Shown here: positions 22,201 through 35,500 of the stretch, piece by piece | How the letters are laid out: each line of letters opens with the position of its first letter | Numbering within the stretch: position 1 is the stretch's first letter | Assembly: GCA_037367355.1 (NCBI GenBank) | Contig: CM074699.1 | Coordinates: 2,418,001-2,482,000, forward strand | Direction of reading: 5' to 3' | Length of the DNA stretch: 64,000 nucleotides | Source of the DNA: Neoscytalidium dimidiatum | Lineage: Eukaryota; Ascomycota; Dothideomycetes; Botryosphaeriales; Botryosphaeriaceae | Program-made: the position numbers and the translations under genes | Notes under the pieces: model-generated | What the model saw: the letters and a program-made list of their open reading frames with translations, nothing else | Told to the model about the DNA's origin: nothing | Database searches by the model: none

Positions 22201-25200
22201 ATCCGGGGCGCGAGTATCGTGCAGTCCCAGCTTCCTGCCAGGCAGCTGACAGCCTCTCCAACAGCAAATTGGGTTTCGGTTTGGCGAATTTCGTGTAAAT
22301 CGAAGATCTTCTCTCCGACGAAGTCCAGATTTGGGTCAGACTCATCATCAACAATCATAGCGAGATGACCAAGGGCAAGGATTGCTTTCTCGTTTCCGAC
22401 CTTGGCACTTTCAACAAGTTTGTCTGTGAAAAGCGTGAAGTTGATCTTGGCAATGTCTGTCATACGTTCAGCTTTAACAACAAAGAACAGACTAAGCTCG
22501 CTGATTGCGAGAGAAGTGGCATCTCGCAACGTCCTATCCGTCGATCCTCTGAGTATATCAAGGATGAGGTTCAAAAGATGCTGGAGTTTCTCCTCCGAAG
22601 CCGAAGCTCGGCGTTTTCTGGCAGTCAATCTGCTGAAATAATAAGCAACCGCGAGGATGGCTCCAGCCGCTTCGTTGACCTGGCTCCCAACGGCTTGCTT
22701 CCATAAGTCAGCTCTTTCCAGGAGAGAAGAGAGAGATCGGTCCGCCTCAGAGGCAACCACGGCGCTATGTGTGGCGAGCAGGCCGTAAGCATGTGCTGCG
22801 ACATTCCTTGTTGGTTCATGGTTCGAAAAGATACAAGGTTCGAGTGCTCTGAATGCAGGTGCAGCCTGGGACATGTCCAGCAAGTCGTCAGGGCTGAGCG
22901 AACAGAGTTGGACGAATTTCTCGCCTAAATCATCCAACGACGTGCCACCCTCCCACAGCAGACCTTCCAAAGCTGCACGCATCAGAGCCAGCACCGAATG
23001 CAAGATTGCCCCTTGCTCAGACGCGGCCCGTTTTAGATATGATTTGACGGCATTGCGGGCTTCGGCGTCTGTTGCTATGGTAGTATCGAGCTTTCTTGCC
23101 CAGTCAACATCAACAGGAACAGCCATGCCATGAGTTCTGAGTGCCTCATCCATCAGAATCTGATAGACAAATTTGACAGTGGGAGCAAAAACATGCGGAT
23201 AGTAGCGTTTAAAGTGACGGACCTGGTCACTCGGGCGCCACGCATTCCTGGTCGCTGCAGAGACTTCAGGCAATGAGAGGACGTAGATGGATAACTCTGC
23301 AAAATCCGGGAAAAACAAGTGCGAATCTTCAGCGACCACCCCGCTCTGTGACGAGTGAAGGAGTCTGGACCAGTGAGGGTCGAGTCCCCGACTGCCTTCT
23401 TCGCGGACTTCTTGGCTTTCAGAAGCCGGTCCGCTGACGGCAAGAAGGTCAATCCAACGGGCTACGACATCCTTGTATGGCAAACACCTGTTGGCAAATC
23501 GCACAGCAGCATAGCGCGTACTTCTTCGGAATGTCGATTTTGAGGAGTGTAGGTTTGTCTCTTCTTCGTCAGACATTTGCTCAAGCAGAAGATCTCGAAG
23601 ACTTTTTTGCACGTCTGCATTCGATGATGTAGCAAGAGCACCCAAGACGCTTGAGAGCGCCTCATCAATGCTAACGCCGGTGTCGCGTCCAGATGTGTCT
23701 TCGCTCAGGGACTTGAATAGCCATCGAAGAAGATTGAGACTTGGTTCCAGAAGGATTTCCTCGGGAGCGGCTTTGGCCAGGAGCCCGATTACCTCGTAGA
23801 CATAGCCACGGAGCGCTACGTCCTCATCAGGATTTGGTCTAGGCCATCCCTGGTCCTCAATGAAAGCCCTGAGTCTCTGCACCAGAGTGGGGCCAACTGC
23901 ATGGAGGTCGGCAGCAGATCCTCGACGAGCCATGAAATTCACAAAGGAGAAAATTGCAGCGCGGAGCTTGGCCGCCTCCCGCCCCCTGGCGCTGCTTCCG
24001 CCGGTCATGACATTCGACCCCTCATCCACGGCCCCGTACGTGAGCCCTTCCTCGACGAGCCTGGTAACTCGGGACGTGAATGTAGTTGCCGCCACAGACT
24101 TGGCGAGGAAAGAGAGAATTTTGATTCTTAGTGCCGGTCGGACTGGAAGCTGTCCGCTGGGGGTGCCGAAGTAGACATCATACAAGCTACTGACTATGCG
24201 GGCATCCTCTAAATTGGTGTTGGGTATTGTACGCTTGAGAATGTCGTCGCCGATCTCAGAAATGCGTGAATTTGTGTCTGCAGAGGCATATACAGCGGGA
24301 AAAAACCGCTCTTCATCTGTGAACATGCCGCTAACCAGAAATTTCGAAACGGTGATTTTAGCTTCCGTGAGATTCATCCCACCCTCAGTAGATGGGTCCC
24401 ACACGCCCGGCTTGCCCTGTAACGTTAGAAACTGATACTCATCGGGAGACAGACCAGGGCCGGCAACGGCAGAACCGTCTGATGCAGGCCGAACGACAGT
24501 GAACAAGATCAGCTTGCCAAACCAGAAAGACAAGAAATTGGCATCTTCTTTGCTCACAGCCAGCTTTTCGCGTAGCTGCTCATCATCTTTACTTCCGCGT
24601 GGAGGCAGCTGGAACATCGCCAGGAGGCGTATCAGGAGGTTGAATAATTGCGCGCCATGAGCAACAGACTTGGCAGTGTCGGCAGCGATGCCGTTGATGA
24701 GGACTGGCAGTAACCCTAACCGGTCGCTTAATGGCAAGCGCGTAATTCCCTGCTGGACGTAGAGCAGGTCAAAGTGGCGAATCAGCGGGCTGTCAGGATG
24801 CTCTTTGAATTGCTTGAGCAAGGCTGCTACAGGGAGCTGGATTTCTCTAGCGCGAAGTCAGCAAAAGGGCACAGGTCGAAGGGGCTGGGGTGACTGACTG
24901 CGGTCTCACACGGGTGTTGATATGCTGGCAGATAGAAATGACCTGAAGACAGCCGCCGACATCAGCAGCCGCAGCGACGAAAATAAGATTTCTTAAGGGA
25001 GGATCAAACGGAGCAAGGAGACCGAACAGAAGCAGCGGAGGTGACGGCGAGAGTAGCAACTTGCCTTGTTCCTCACGCTCACGTGTTCGGAAGCGAGCTT
25101 AAGCAGAAGGGGGGCAAGATAAGTGTTGAGTATGGATTGCAGCTTTGCATCAGTATCGGCCAAGGCGATGCGGAGCTCAACCTTGCCGATTAGAGAGAGC

Positions 25201-25223
25201 TCGCGCTCTTCAGACGAGGCCAT
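19265..25223 (-). CDS. ECM29: Proteasome adaptor/scaffold ECM29 (HEAT-repeat protein)
   Basis: Six exons on the minus strand: 25223-25065, 24942-24899, 24846-21577, 21532-21331, 21276-19805 and 19739-19265 (5622 nt, 1873 residues, close to the roughly 1870 of yeast Ecm29). The first exons give KVELRIALADTDAKLQ, YLAPLLLKLASEHVSVRNK and VISICQHINTRVRPQ. The third continues IQLPVAALLKQFKEHPDSPL and HFDLLYVQQGITRLPL, the signature N-terminus of the family. The rest is helical HEAT-like repeats, with RYRFDPNPNVQRSMKDIW and VRQAACAAIADL-type segments in the second half. Ecm29 binds the 26S proteasome, tethers core and regulatory particles, and links them to vesicles and quality control. Intron 1 (24943-25064) has a GC donor (AAG|GCAAGT), while the others are GT-AG. 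The exact donor of intron 2 is my choice among close alternatives. The gene is divergent from the UBX gene at 25803. Confidence 0.95.
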
Positions 25224-25802
25224 GGCGCAAGGTAGAGAGGATCACAAGGGCGGGCGAAGAAAACAGCAGGCCATAGAGGACGGCGCGGCAGATATCACCT
25301 CGGAGCAGGCACACATGGGTTGCGCGGCTCTGGTGAGGCGTCGAGGGCGGCGCTTGGCCTTCGCGCCGCGCCCGCGAGCGACCCACCGCCAGGAGCCGGA
25401 AAATCCGATAATCCAGCCGGACGGCGGGCAGCAGGCAGGAGCGATGATGACGCCGCGCGCCTGAATCCCTCCGCCCAGAGAGCTGTGCACCTGCGTCGCC
25501 GTTCTCTTTTGCGCTCCCTGCCTTTGCCGCTCCCATACCCGTCGCCGTTCGTCGCGCCCGCTCGATACGCCCTCTTGTACTTGCATCTGCACCCGTGTCC
25601 TGCAATCTGCCTGCCTGCTGCCGCGCCGACGCGTCACGACCGTCATCGCCCGCCTCGCGCTGCTTCCGCCCTCCAAACGCACGCCATCCGATAGCCCCTC
25701 AACCACCACCCGACCACCGACCCGCCTCCGCCTGCCCACGGCACAGCGGCCTTAGCTAGGCTGACGCCGCACCCGCTCCAAACCCTCTACCGCTGGCCCA
25801 CC
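25224..25802. promoter_or_regulatory. Bidirectional promoter between ECM29 and the UBX gene
   Basis: 579 nt between two divergent start codons. It is GC-rich and pyrimidine-rich close to the UBX start. It must drive a proteasome adaptor on the left and a Cdc48 cofactor on the right. I saw no clear PACE-like (GGTGGCAAA) proteasome box on reading through it. Confidence 0.6.
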
Positions 25803-27510
25803 ATGGACGAAAATATCGCCAATTTCACGAGCATCACCGGCGCTGATCCTCGACGCGCTGCCCAATACCTGCAGCTTACCGACAACAACCTTGAGCAGGC
25901 CATCCAGCTCTTCTTCGACAGCCCGAACTTGGATCTCAGCGGAGATGCCACCCACACTTCGTCCGCTGCAGCCGCCGGTCGCGCCGAGGAACCTATCAAC
26001 ATTGATTCCGACGACGACGACGACGTGATTGCCACTTCGGGAGGGAGGGCTGCTGCACACAATGTCGAGGATGACGAGGCCATGGCTCGTCGTCTCCAGG
26101 AAGAGATGTACGGTACCGGTGGCCGTGATGCGGAAAGCGAGGTCCGCGCTCCAATGGCCCGGACGACTGAGACGCTGGTAGGACCAAGCGGTGGATACGA
26201 TGAGGATGACATGCACACTGCTATCATGGCCCAGATGGCTGCTCGGAGGAGAGGGCCTCCAGGTAAGTCTCAGGTGAAGATGCCTCCCGCGCTGCGCTAG
26301 AATGAAAGGCCGGTATCGGCGTGGCAGGTTGGAATGTCTGGTACCACGCCTTCCAAGCCGAGCGCAACGCGTCCGGGGTTCTTCCATTCGACCAACCTTC
26401 TTTCAATGCTCTAATTGATATGCAGGCCGCGCTGGAATCTTCAACCAACAGAATGCGACACCCTCCGTCTGGGAAGGTGAAAGCGGAGATCCAAGCGAAC
26501 GCCGCCGCAACCTCGCGACCTCAACCGGGGGAGCGTCGGAAATTTCTGCCAAGTCTAACCTCCTGGCCGAGATGTACAGACCGCCTTTTGAGATTATGTG
26601 CCGCCTGCCGTGGGACGAGGTGCGAGATCAGGGGAAAGAGGAACTGAAGTGGATCCTTGTGAACGTACAAGATCCGGCCATATTCGACTGCCAGGTGCTA
26701 AACCGTGACATCTGGAAAAATGACCAAATCAAGGAGACCATCAAGGAGAACTTCCTCTTCCTGCAATACAACAAGGACGACCCGCGGGGCAACGTCTACA
26801 TGAACTATTACTTCCAGGCGCGCGACAGCGAGGACGCGTATCCGCACATTGCTATCGTCGACCCGCGCACCGGTGAGCAGGTCAAGGTTTGGTCAGGCCC
26901 TCCCGTCCCCAAGCCCATGGACTTCCTTATGCAGCTACACGAGTTCCTCGATCGTTACAGCTTAAACGCCAACGCCCGGAATCCCGTCGCCAAGCGGAAA
27001 CCCGAGAACAAGAAGAAGGATGTGCACCGTATGACAGAGGAGGAGATGTTGGAAATGGCACTGCAGCAGAGCATGGAAGGAAGCAACGGTGGTCCTCGGG
27101 ACGAGGATCCGGATGAGCTCACCAAATCGACCTCCGACGTCAAAGGCAAGGGCCGCGCCAACGAGGGCATGGATGTTGACGAGCCGTCGGCCGCGAATGG
27201 CGCCGCTGATGCCGACTCACCGTTTGCTCGCATCTCGTCAGCAAATCCGCACACCGAACCTCCGAACGACCCCAAGACAACCACACGCATCCAATTCCGC
27301 CACGCAGGCGGTCGCGAAATCCGCCGGTTCTCGCTGAAGGACCCCGTGCGCCGTATCTACGAATGGCTCAAGGCGGCACCACTTGAGGAGGGCAAGGCTG
27401 GGGCCGAGTTCGAGCTCAATGCCATTGGCAAGAACCTGATCGACCATCTGGACGAGACGATCGAGGACGTTGGCCTGAAGATGGGCACCGTGATGGTGGA
27501 GTACGTGTAG
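25803..27510 (+). CDS. UBA-UAS-UBX domain protein, Cdc48 cofactor of Ubx5/UBXN7 type
   Basis: Two exons, 25803-26262 and 26426-27510, with a 163-nt GT-AG intron (GTAAGT donor, CTAATTGAT branch region); 1545 nt, 514 residues. The UBA-like domain is at residues 1-45 (FTSITGADPRRAAQYLQL). An acidic linker with a possible UIM-like MARRLQEEMY follows. The splice joins RRGPPG to RAGIFNQQNATPSVWEG. Next comes the UAS thioredoxin-like domain (about residues 205-330: ILVNVQDPAIFDCQVLNRD, FLFLQYNKDDPRG, HIAIVDPRTGEQVKVW). A ubiquitin-interacting motif (EEEMLEMALQQSMEG) and the C-terminal UBX domain (TTRIQFRHAGGREIRRF, IYEWLKA) complete it. Proteins of this layout bridge Cdc48/p97 to ubiquitylated, often cullin-ligase, substrates. 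The neighbour ECM29 acts in the same proteasome pathway. Confidence 0.94.
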
Positions 27511-28675
27511 TGCTAGATGCTGGTTATATCGCTCACGGGCTAGAGGATGGCGAGGCGGCTTCAAGGCGCTGGTGGAGGTTTCTTGCTCTGGATGACGGCA
27601 TTACATGCGGCGTTGCAAGGGATTATGGGTCTCACAACTGGGATCCTTTCGATTTAGCTTGGCGTGTGGTAATTGCAGGCTCACCACGGCTCTGCGTTGC
27701 GATGTGCATTCTTTCCGCCCGCTCTTCCCAATTTCAAGAGCGTGGCAATTGACGATACATAGAACTGCTTGGTGGAGAGGTCTTCACCGCGTACCTACCT
27801 GCATATGGCATGGTCAGATCGTTAGTACTGATTCAATATCACCCGTAAGAATGTGTGATGTACTCTCCGACGTCTTCTGTGCACATCAGGTAGGCTGTCA
27901 TTTGTGCACTTGTGTACGCAGTCCCAGATTCATTGCCGCATGAACTTGTAGTGTGCTAAGTTGTAGCCTCATAAAGTCGTAGCCATCGCTGATTTACGAT
28001 CACGTAATTTTGTTGCCTGCGTAATGCCGTGGCCCGCGCGGAGTTGTTGCTCGCCATATTACGCCGCCGCATCTCCTGTGTTTTACCGGCACGCTGCGAC
28101 GCCTCAATTTGTGGTGACATATCTCGAAGTTTCCTATGACCCTTTGCTGATATCCTTGCGAGCGATACTGTCGTTTGGAAGAATCCATATGCAGATGCAT
28201 GTTTCCCAGGGAAGATCTTGTTGACAGAGCGCTTCTACAGTGTGAAAATGGCCCTTTCCCTACCAAATCAATCTGAAGATCACACGCCTCTAAAGCATCG
28301 CAACCTTATTCTAAGATGATAATGATCAACTGTTCTTCTGTTTCCACTGCAATGATAACTTTTTAAGCCAAGGGTATTTGCCAGAACGGTGGTACAAGCC
28401 GAGTAATATGCAGGTAGGTCTTGTAGACTTTATTATAGTAGGGGTGCAACATGACCATAGACACGAGCGTCGCACGGAATCGCGCTCTATAGCTCGAAAG
28501 CGCTTGCCTAGAAAGTGAATCTCAAAGAAGTGTTTGCTATGCATCGCCGTTAGCTAGTCATCCGTGTAAGCTTGACGCATCGCGAACGTTAGGAAGGGCA
28601 ACGACTTTTTAGGCACGGGCTATAAAGCGCAAGGCAACACTGCTAGCAGTACTATCTCACCTAAGAACGACTACG
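27511..28675. other. Intergenic region bordering the transposon island
   Basis: 3' flank of the UBX gene and 1.1 kb of DNA without a supported gene. Base composition and CA/TG content are normal up to the edge of the retroelement block at 28676, so RIP has not visibly spread leftwards. Confidence 0.55.
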
Positions 28676-29525
28676 ATTTATTTATTTATTTATTTATTCG
28701 TTTAACGTCCTTATATAAGCTAAGCTTATAAAAGACGGCTAGTTTACTAACGTATCTAGTCTAATATTTTAACTAGGATTTTATTCTAATTTTCTTTAAG
28801 AAGGAGTCTAGAAATAGTAGAAGCTAAGCTAGTACTTTTTAAAAAGAAATAAGAAAATAAATAAAAGAGTAGAAGAAGTAGAGAATATTAATAAGAAAAT
28901 AGAAGAGAACGTTTCTTTATAAAGAGAGATTAAAGTTAGTTTTTTAAAAATATATATTTAGACTTCTATTAAAGTAAATTCTAATAGCTACTTTTAGATA
29001 ACTATTTTAGTTATTAATAGAAAGCTTAGAAGAGTCTTTTATTCTTTTTTAATATTAAAAATAAGATTTAGAAAGAGGTTTTTTATTTTTAAACTAGTAT
29101 ATATATCTTTTCTTATAATAGACCTCCGAACTCGACCTTAAGAAAAAGCGCTAAGACCTATATCTATCGAAAGCTCTCGACTTCCTTAGCTAGATTCTCG
29201 AATCTTAGCTTCGTAGCTATACGCACTATTACGCTATCGCGTGGAAAAGAGACTTCGTTAGGCTAAATCGCCTCTCTTAACCTCCGTACCCCTACTAAGA
29301 CCCTAAAACGACTCTAAAACGTATAAAATCTAAGCTACGGCTAGAAGACACCTACGCGTACCTCCGTACTAAGTTATACTAGATTTAGAGCGCGTTTACG
29401 CACCTAAATCTAAGGCGAAGAAGCGCTTTCCCCTCTTCTTTACTCCGCCTCTTTTTCGCGGCCCGTATACGTAGAGTTTTTACCCTCCCTATACCTAAGC
29501 GAATAACTAAAAATAAGCGAAAAGC
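28676..29525 (-). mobile_element. Rearranged Tad1-like LINE copy: 3' end plus inverted 5' end
   Basis: 28676 to about 29118 is the 3' end of a LINE on the minus strand: a (TTTA)n tail, then sequence matching that at 29527-29965, including AGCTAAGCTTATAAAAGACG. From about 29123 to 29525 the sequence switches to the first 400 nt of the same family in the opposite orientation (plus). It matches the reverse complement of 35590-35185 and the start of the copy at 41583. The element 5' terminus lies directly at the switch point. This is the layout expected from twin priming with a large internal deletion. The sequence is saturated with RIP-type changes. No target-site duplication was recognised. Confidence 0.75.
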
Positions 29526-29526
29526 T

Positions 29527-32500
29527 TAATTTATTTATTTATTTATTCGTTTAACGTCCTTATATAAGCTAAGCTTATAAAAGACGACTAGTCTACTAAC
29601 GTATCTAGTCTAATATTTTAACTGGGATTTTTATTCGGGTTTTCTTCGAGAAGGGGTCTAGAAATAGTAGGGGCTAAGCCGGTACTTTTTAGGAAGAAAT
29701 AGGAAAGTAAGTAGGGAGATAAGAAGAGGTAGAAGATAAACGAAAAATAAGAGAGAATAACTTCTTTTTTAAGGAGAGACTAAAGTTAGTTTTTTAAAAG
29801 TACGTATTTAGACTTCCGTCGAAGTAAGTTCTAATAGCTACTTTCGGGTAGCTATTTTAGTTATCGATAAAAAACTTAGAAGAGCCTTCCGTTCTTCTTC
29901 GGTATTAAAAACGAGGTCTAGGGAGGGGTTTTTCGTTTCTAGACTAGTATATATATCTTCTCTTTCGAGTCGATACTTTTTACAGTCTAGAATTAGGTGC
30001 CGAGGGGTTTATTTAGCCGTATTATTATACGGGTAATACTTAGAGAGGTTTAATCTAAAGCGGTTTAAATAGGACTTAAAGTAGCTATATTCTATTTTAA
30101 GCTAGTAAAACGTAGAGCTAGTTTCTCTCTCTATAGAGAGGTCTATTAGCTTACGTTTTATTTTCCAGTTAAACCGCCGTAGATATAACTCTTTAGAGGC
30201 TATTTCCGCTTGCTTATTCGCTATTTTTTACTACGAATTAATAAAATCTGCTTATATTAGTATTTTAAAGAATGCGTAGCTAGTAGATTTATTATTCGGG
30301 TTTATTTTATGTTGTATTTATTAGGAATCTACTTCGTTATCAGATATATTAAAATAGCCGGGGACCTATTCTAATTAAACTAAATTTCCGTTAAGGATAA
30401 GCGTTTTAGCTACGTTTAAAGCTCGTATTTACGCTAGTTATTCTAGATTTCCGGATAGTATTTTTAGACGGTAGAGCGCGGCCTAGTTATCCGCGTAGAC
30501 TCTAATATCTTTATCGGTATATCCGTTTCTAACTACGAGTTCGAGGGCTCTCGTAAGGGCCTCTAGTTCGCCGTTATAAACTAGATTATTATCCCCGATA
30601 TTTCCTACTATAATAGTAGTTTCGTCTTTAAGAGTAGGGTCGTTTCTATCTATAAATACTGCTAATCCTATTCCGGTTTTATTTAGAATCGAACTTACGT
30701 CCGTATAGATAGAAATTAGGTTATCCGAAGGGTTTTCGAGTTCGTTTAGGTGTTTCTTAGCTTATTCTTCTTTCGGGAGTTTAGAGACTTTAACCGAGTA
30801 GGGGGTAGATAGCCCCTAGGGTAGAAAGTAGAAGGGATTAATCGTTTCGAGGTTATACGGCTTATCTTTTAGAAAGTCTCTAATTTTTCAAACGAGCTTA
30901 CTTTCGTATTCGTTCTCTCTTTCTAGAAGGCTTCGAATTGGGTGTTTTCGGTCTAATTTAAGACTTCGCAGAGCGAGATCGAGGTTATTTTCGCGAATTT
31001 TGAGGGTGGATCGGGCTTCTATTTCGAGGGGAGTTATTAGAGCGGTTTTAAAAACGCCTAGTATTTTCCGTAGGGCTAGATTCTAGAGTATCGTAGCTTT
31101 TCGTTTAAAATTCGCTTGGTTATTCTAGTATAAAACGGAGCCGTAGTCGGAGACGGAGGTAACGTATACTAAGTATAACTACCGTACCGCGTTAGGTTTT
31201 AGTCCGTTTTCGATATTAGCTAGTCGATTTATCCTTAAAAGGCTAGAACGAGCTTAGCTTATTCTAATATTAACGTGTTCCTTAAAATTAAAGAGTAGGT
31301 CTAAGAAAACTCCTAGATATCGGACTAGATTCTTAGGCTTTATAACTAAACCCGTAGGTAGTTTTAAAGTAGAATTTCTTATCGTTTTTTCTTTAGAAAA
31401 GTATATTAATTCGGTTTTTTCGAGGTTAAATTATATAGTATTTTCTGCGCCTAGTTTATAGAGTCTTTCCGCTTCTCTTTCTAGTATCTTAATATTCTTT
31501 TTCTAGCTTTTCGAGCTTGCTATTAAAGAGATATTATCGACGTAGGATAGATAGCTAACGGAGTTCGTTTAGAATAGATCTCGGATATAAATTAGAAATA
31601 GTATCGGCGAAATAGGGCTTCCTTACGGTATACCCGTTTCTACGTTACTAAATTCTTCTATATTTCCGTCGAAACTAAGGCGTAGTTATCGGGAATTTAA
31701 GAAAGTTCTAATCTACGCGAGTAGATTAGTCGGAAGCTTTAACTTTCTTAGAATTCCTAGAAGTTATTCTTACGCGACGTAGTCGTAAGCGCCGCGTACG
31801 TCTAGAAATAGCGTAGATATTTTTAGCTTTGCCTTACGGTTTTCCTCTACTAAATTCGTTAGAATAAAGTAGGCGTCTATAGCGGATTTTTTAAGTCTTT
31901 CCTCTATTTATATAGGGTGGATTAGGTTTATCGTTTCCGCTAGAAAACTAAGGCGTTTAGCTATTACTCGTTCGAGTACTTTTCCTAGGCAATTTAATAA
32001 AGAAATAACTCTATAAGTCTTAGGATTTACGGGATCCGGCTTATTAGGTTTCTTTAAAATTGCCTCCGTAGCTTATCTCTAGCACTTTAGATAGTAGCTA
32101 TATTTAAAGAGGTTCGAATAGATAAAATAAAAGGCTTTTAGGAATACGTTATAGGCCTAGATTATTATTTATTAGGATATTAAATCCGGCCCGGGCGTAG
32201 TTCCTTTTATTAGGTTCGAATACGTTCGTTCGAGCTCTTTTTTATCTAGAATTAGCTATTCCTAGCTTAGATCCAGCTGGTAGTTTATCTAGTTATTTTC
32301 GATTCGTACGTTAGGAGGGAATAGGAATAACGTTTCTTTTAGCGCGTAGCTTTTTCCCTTCTAGCTATCTTATAGTAGGCCGTTTTTAGCCCGAATCGGT
32401 GGGATTCGTTCTATTAGACGGTATTTTATATAGGCCATTACTTTAAAGATAGTTTCAGGGGTATTTTTACTTAGAAACGAATTCTAGTAGTCCCGTTTAG

Positions 32501-35500
32501 CTTTACGAATAGAGGAGAAGTATTCGTTTCGGGTTTTTAGGAAGTCTTACTTATTTACGAGCTCCGGCGAGCGTCGTATAAGCCGCGTTTATCGTTTACG
32601 TTCCTCGGCCTTCGTTAAGAGAATTTTACTAGGGTTTAGCTTTAGCAAGCGGGTAGTTTTTAATAGCTTAGTTCGCTGCTGTCGTGATAAGGTTAGTTAG
32701 GATTCTCCTAGTTTTTCTAAAAGTAAGACTTCTCTCAAACGGTCTTTAGAATCTCTAGACTAAGATCTTTATTCTCCTCTTCTAGAATAGCTAGCTAAAG
32801 GTAGCTTTTCTATAAGGTCTGAGGCTTTTTCTTTAAAGATCTTAGAGAATTTATCCTAGTTCGCTTCTCGTAATTAAATCTAATTTGCTTAGATTTCTTC
32901 TAGTTTATTCGTTTATTTAATTAGATTTAAAAATAAATAGGAAGTAGTTAGATTCGATAGATTCGAGATTTACTAGTCCGTTATTTTATCTGCTAGCCCT
33001 GCCAGAGAGCGTTAGATCTATTAATGTAGGCCTATCTAGGTTCGGCCAGAAGATACCTTCTCCTGCGTATTTAGGAGGGTCTGGCTATTAGATTTAATCT
33101 AATTAATTAGGCGGAGGCCCTGTTCTAAGAGGGGACTTAGGTCCCACCACGGGTGGTAAATATTAAAGTCCCCGGCTATAATACTAGGAAATTCTAGCTA
33201 TTAGTAGCCTAGAATACGTTCTAGCGTATAGGGGAATTATCGCCTTTATTCCTTTAGTTATATAAATAAAAGAGATAGAATTAGCCATTTTTCTCATTAT
33301 TTTTGAACTATTGGTTAGGGATTTAGTTACCGCGGAGTTATAGTTAATATCTATTCCCGTTAGATAGCGGGATATATATACTAACGTACGCGGTCTTTCC
33401 GTTAGAGAACAATCCGGTAGAATTTAAACGAACGCTGGGTTTAACCACCGCCTTTCTAGGATTTTCGGGGTTTATTAGCTATAGTTCTTATATAAGAATT
33501 AGGCTAATTTTAAGATCGATTACTTTAGATAGAAGGCTCTTTATAGCTAGAGCGTTTCTATTTAAATTTACTTAAAATACCCTTAATTTATCTATAGATA
33601 AAGGGGGTTAGTTAATTCGAATTAATAATAAGATCAGTATATTTAGAGGCTTTATAGCCTATAAATTTATACTTATACTCTTCCGTAAGGTGCTCCTTTT
33701 TATAGATTTCGTATATAGGTATCCTCGTGTACTTAGCCGTTTCGTATCCGTTTTTAAGGTAGTTACGGCACTAAATCCCCTTAGGGATAATCCGTACTTT
33801 TTCTACCTTATAGCTTATTCCGTATATAAAAAGGCGGCTATTAATAGTCTTTTTCTATTCCTTTTCGGTGCGGAACGAGACTATAACGGATCCCGCGGAT
33901 TATTTTTCTCTTTTCTCCTTCGAAGTAGCCTAGTAGGGCTTTCCGATAGGAGATAGACCTCCGTTAAAGGTCTCTATTTCCTCCTTAATAAAGGAGTCGA
34001 TTGGAATATCCTTAGTCTCCCGCGTAGGGATTCCGTAGATAATAACCTTATACTAGGCCTTAACTAGTTTCGGGTTAGAATTAGGAAGGACTTTCCTAAT
34101 AATATTCTCTTTTTCTAAGAGAAATTAGCTAGTATAGCCTTTAGTACTGTAATTGGATATTCTCTAAACGAAAGGGAAGTTCCTTAGATAACGGGCTTAT
34201 TTACGAAGCCGGCTCCTATAAACGCAAGGTTTAGCTTTTATCGAAGTCGGATTCCATTAAATTAGTCTCGTACGCCGTCGTAGAAGACGGTAATTTATCT
34301 ATCTTTAATAGACGTTAGTTTTATAAGCTTCGTAGTTGTTTTTTTAGTTAGTTTTTTATACGATACGGTTATAAAACCGTCGTTTAGAACTAAACCTACC
34401 GCTACCGAGGCGTAGAAGATAGGTTTTTTTACTAGGACTAGCTGGCTCGGCTGGGATTTTCCCGTAGTAGCTACGGAGGTAGCCCTAAGATTCCTCGTTT
34501 TATTCAAAGCGCACGATACGCCGGTGCGCGGACTTTGTTACGAGAATCGACTTAGTAAAGTCGATTTTCCTTTTACCGTATATTCGCGAAGACGGTAAGA
34601 AGTTCGCTAAGGTTATTTACCTTGATCGGTCGTTCTTCGCGTCGATCGCCTTAATAAGGCAATCGAACGCGGCTTCGATATATTCCGCGAGGTCTTTAGT
34701 TTCGAGCCCGGTATATACCGGTTCTTTCTCGGGCGGTATTCGAACGGGTTAGTACCGTGAAGTTAATGAAGGAGAGTCTTTTCCTGGTCGCCGTAGGCCT
34801 ACCACTGCTACCGTTATCTTCGGCCTTCTCGATAACGGTATTACTTCGTTATTTTCTATCTCGATATCTTCGGTACTACTAGAGCCCGTAGTATTTAAGG
34901 ATTCGATAACTATCGGCGTAGTCGATAATCGAATAGAGGTCGAGGGGCGTAGAGGATCTGGGGAATCTAGAGGGTCTAGAGGCGGATATCCTTAGTTTTC
35001 TATACTCTTTCTAGAAAAGAAATAGTAGAAAATAGGAAATTAGACTAGAAAGAAATCGCCGGCTTTAGTTTCGTCTAAACTAAGCCGTAAATAAACGAAT
35101 TCCGAGCGAGCGTAGGGAATTTTTTTCGTTACTTTCTCCCAAGAAGTAACGAAGCGTTTTCGACGGTTATTCGTTTAAGCTTCTCGCTTATTTTCGGTTA
35201 TTCTTAGTTCGCGTAGGTGGGGAGGTAGTAAAAACTCTATATATACGGGCCGCGGAAAAGAGGCGGGACGAAGAAGAGGAGAAAGCGCTTCTTTGACTTA
35301 GATTTAAGTACGTAAACGCGCTCTAAATCTAGTATAACTTCGTACGGAGGTGCGCGTAGGTGTTTTCGATAGATTACGAAGATTTCGTACGTTTTCGGGT
35401 CGATTTAGGAATTTCGTAGGGGTACGGAGGTCGAGAGAGGCGATTCGGCCTAACGAGGTCTCTTTTCCACGCGATAGCGTAATAGCGCGTATAGCTACGA

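Noticed and set aside
33690..33956. 88-residue plus-strand open frame in the transposon island
   Set aside because: It is antisense to the LINE ORF1 region. Hydrophobic composition follows from AT-rich RIP sequence.
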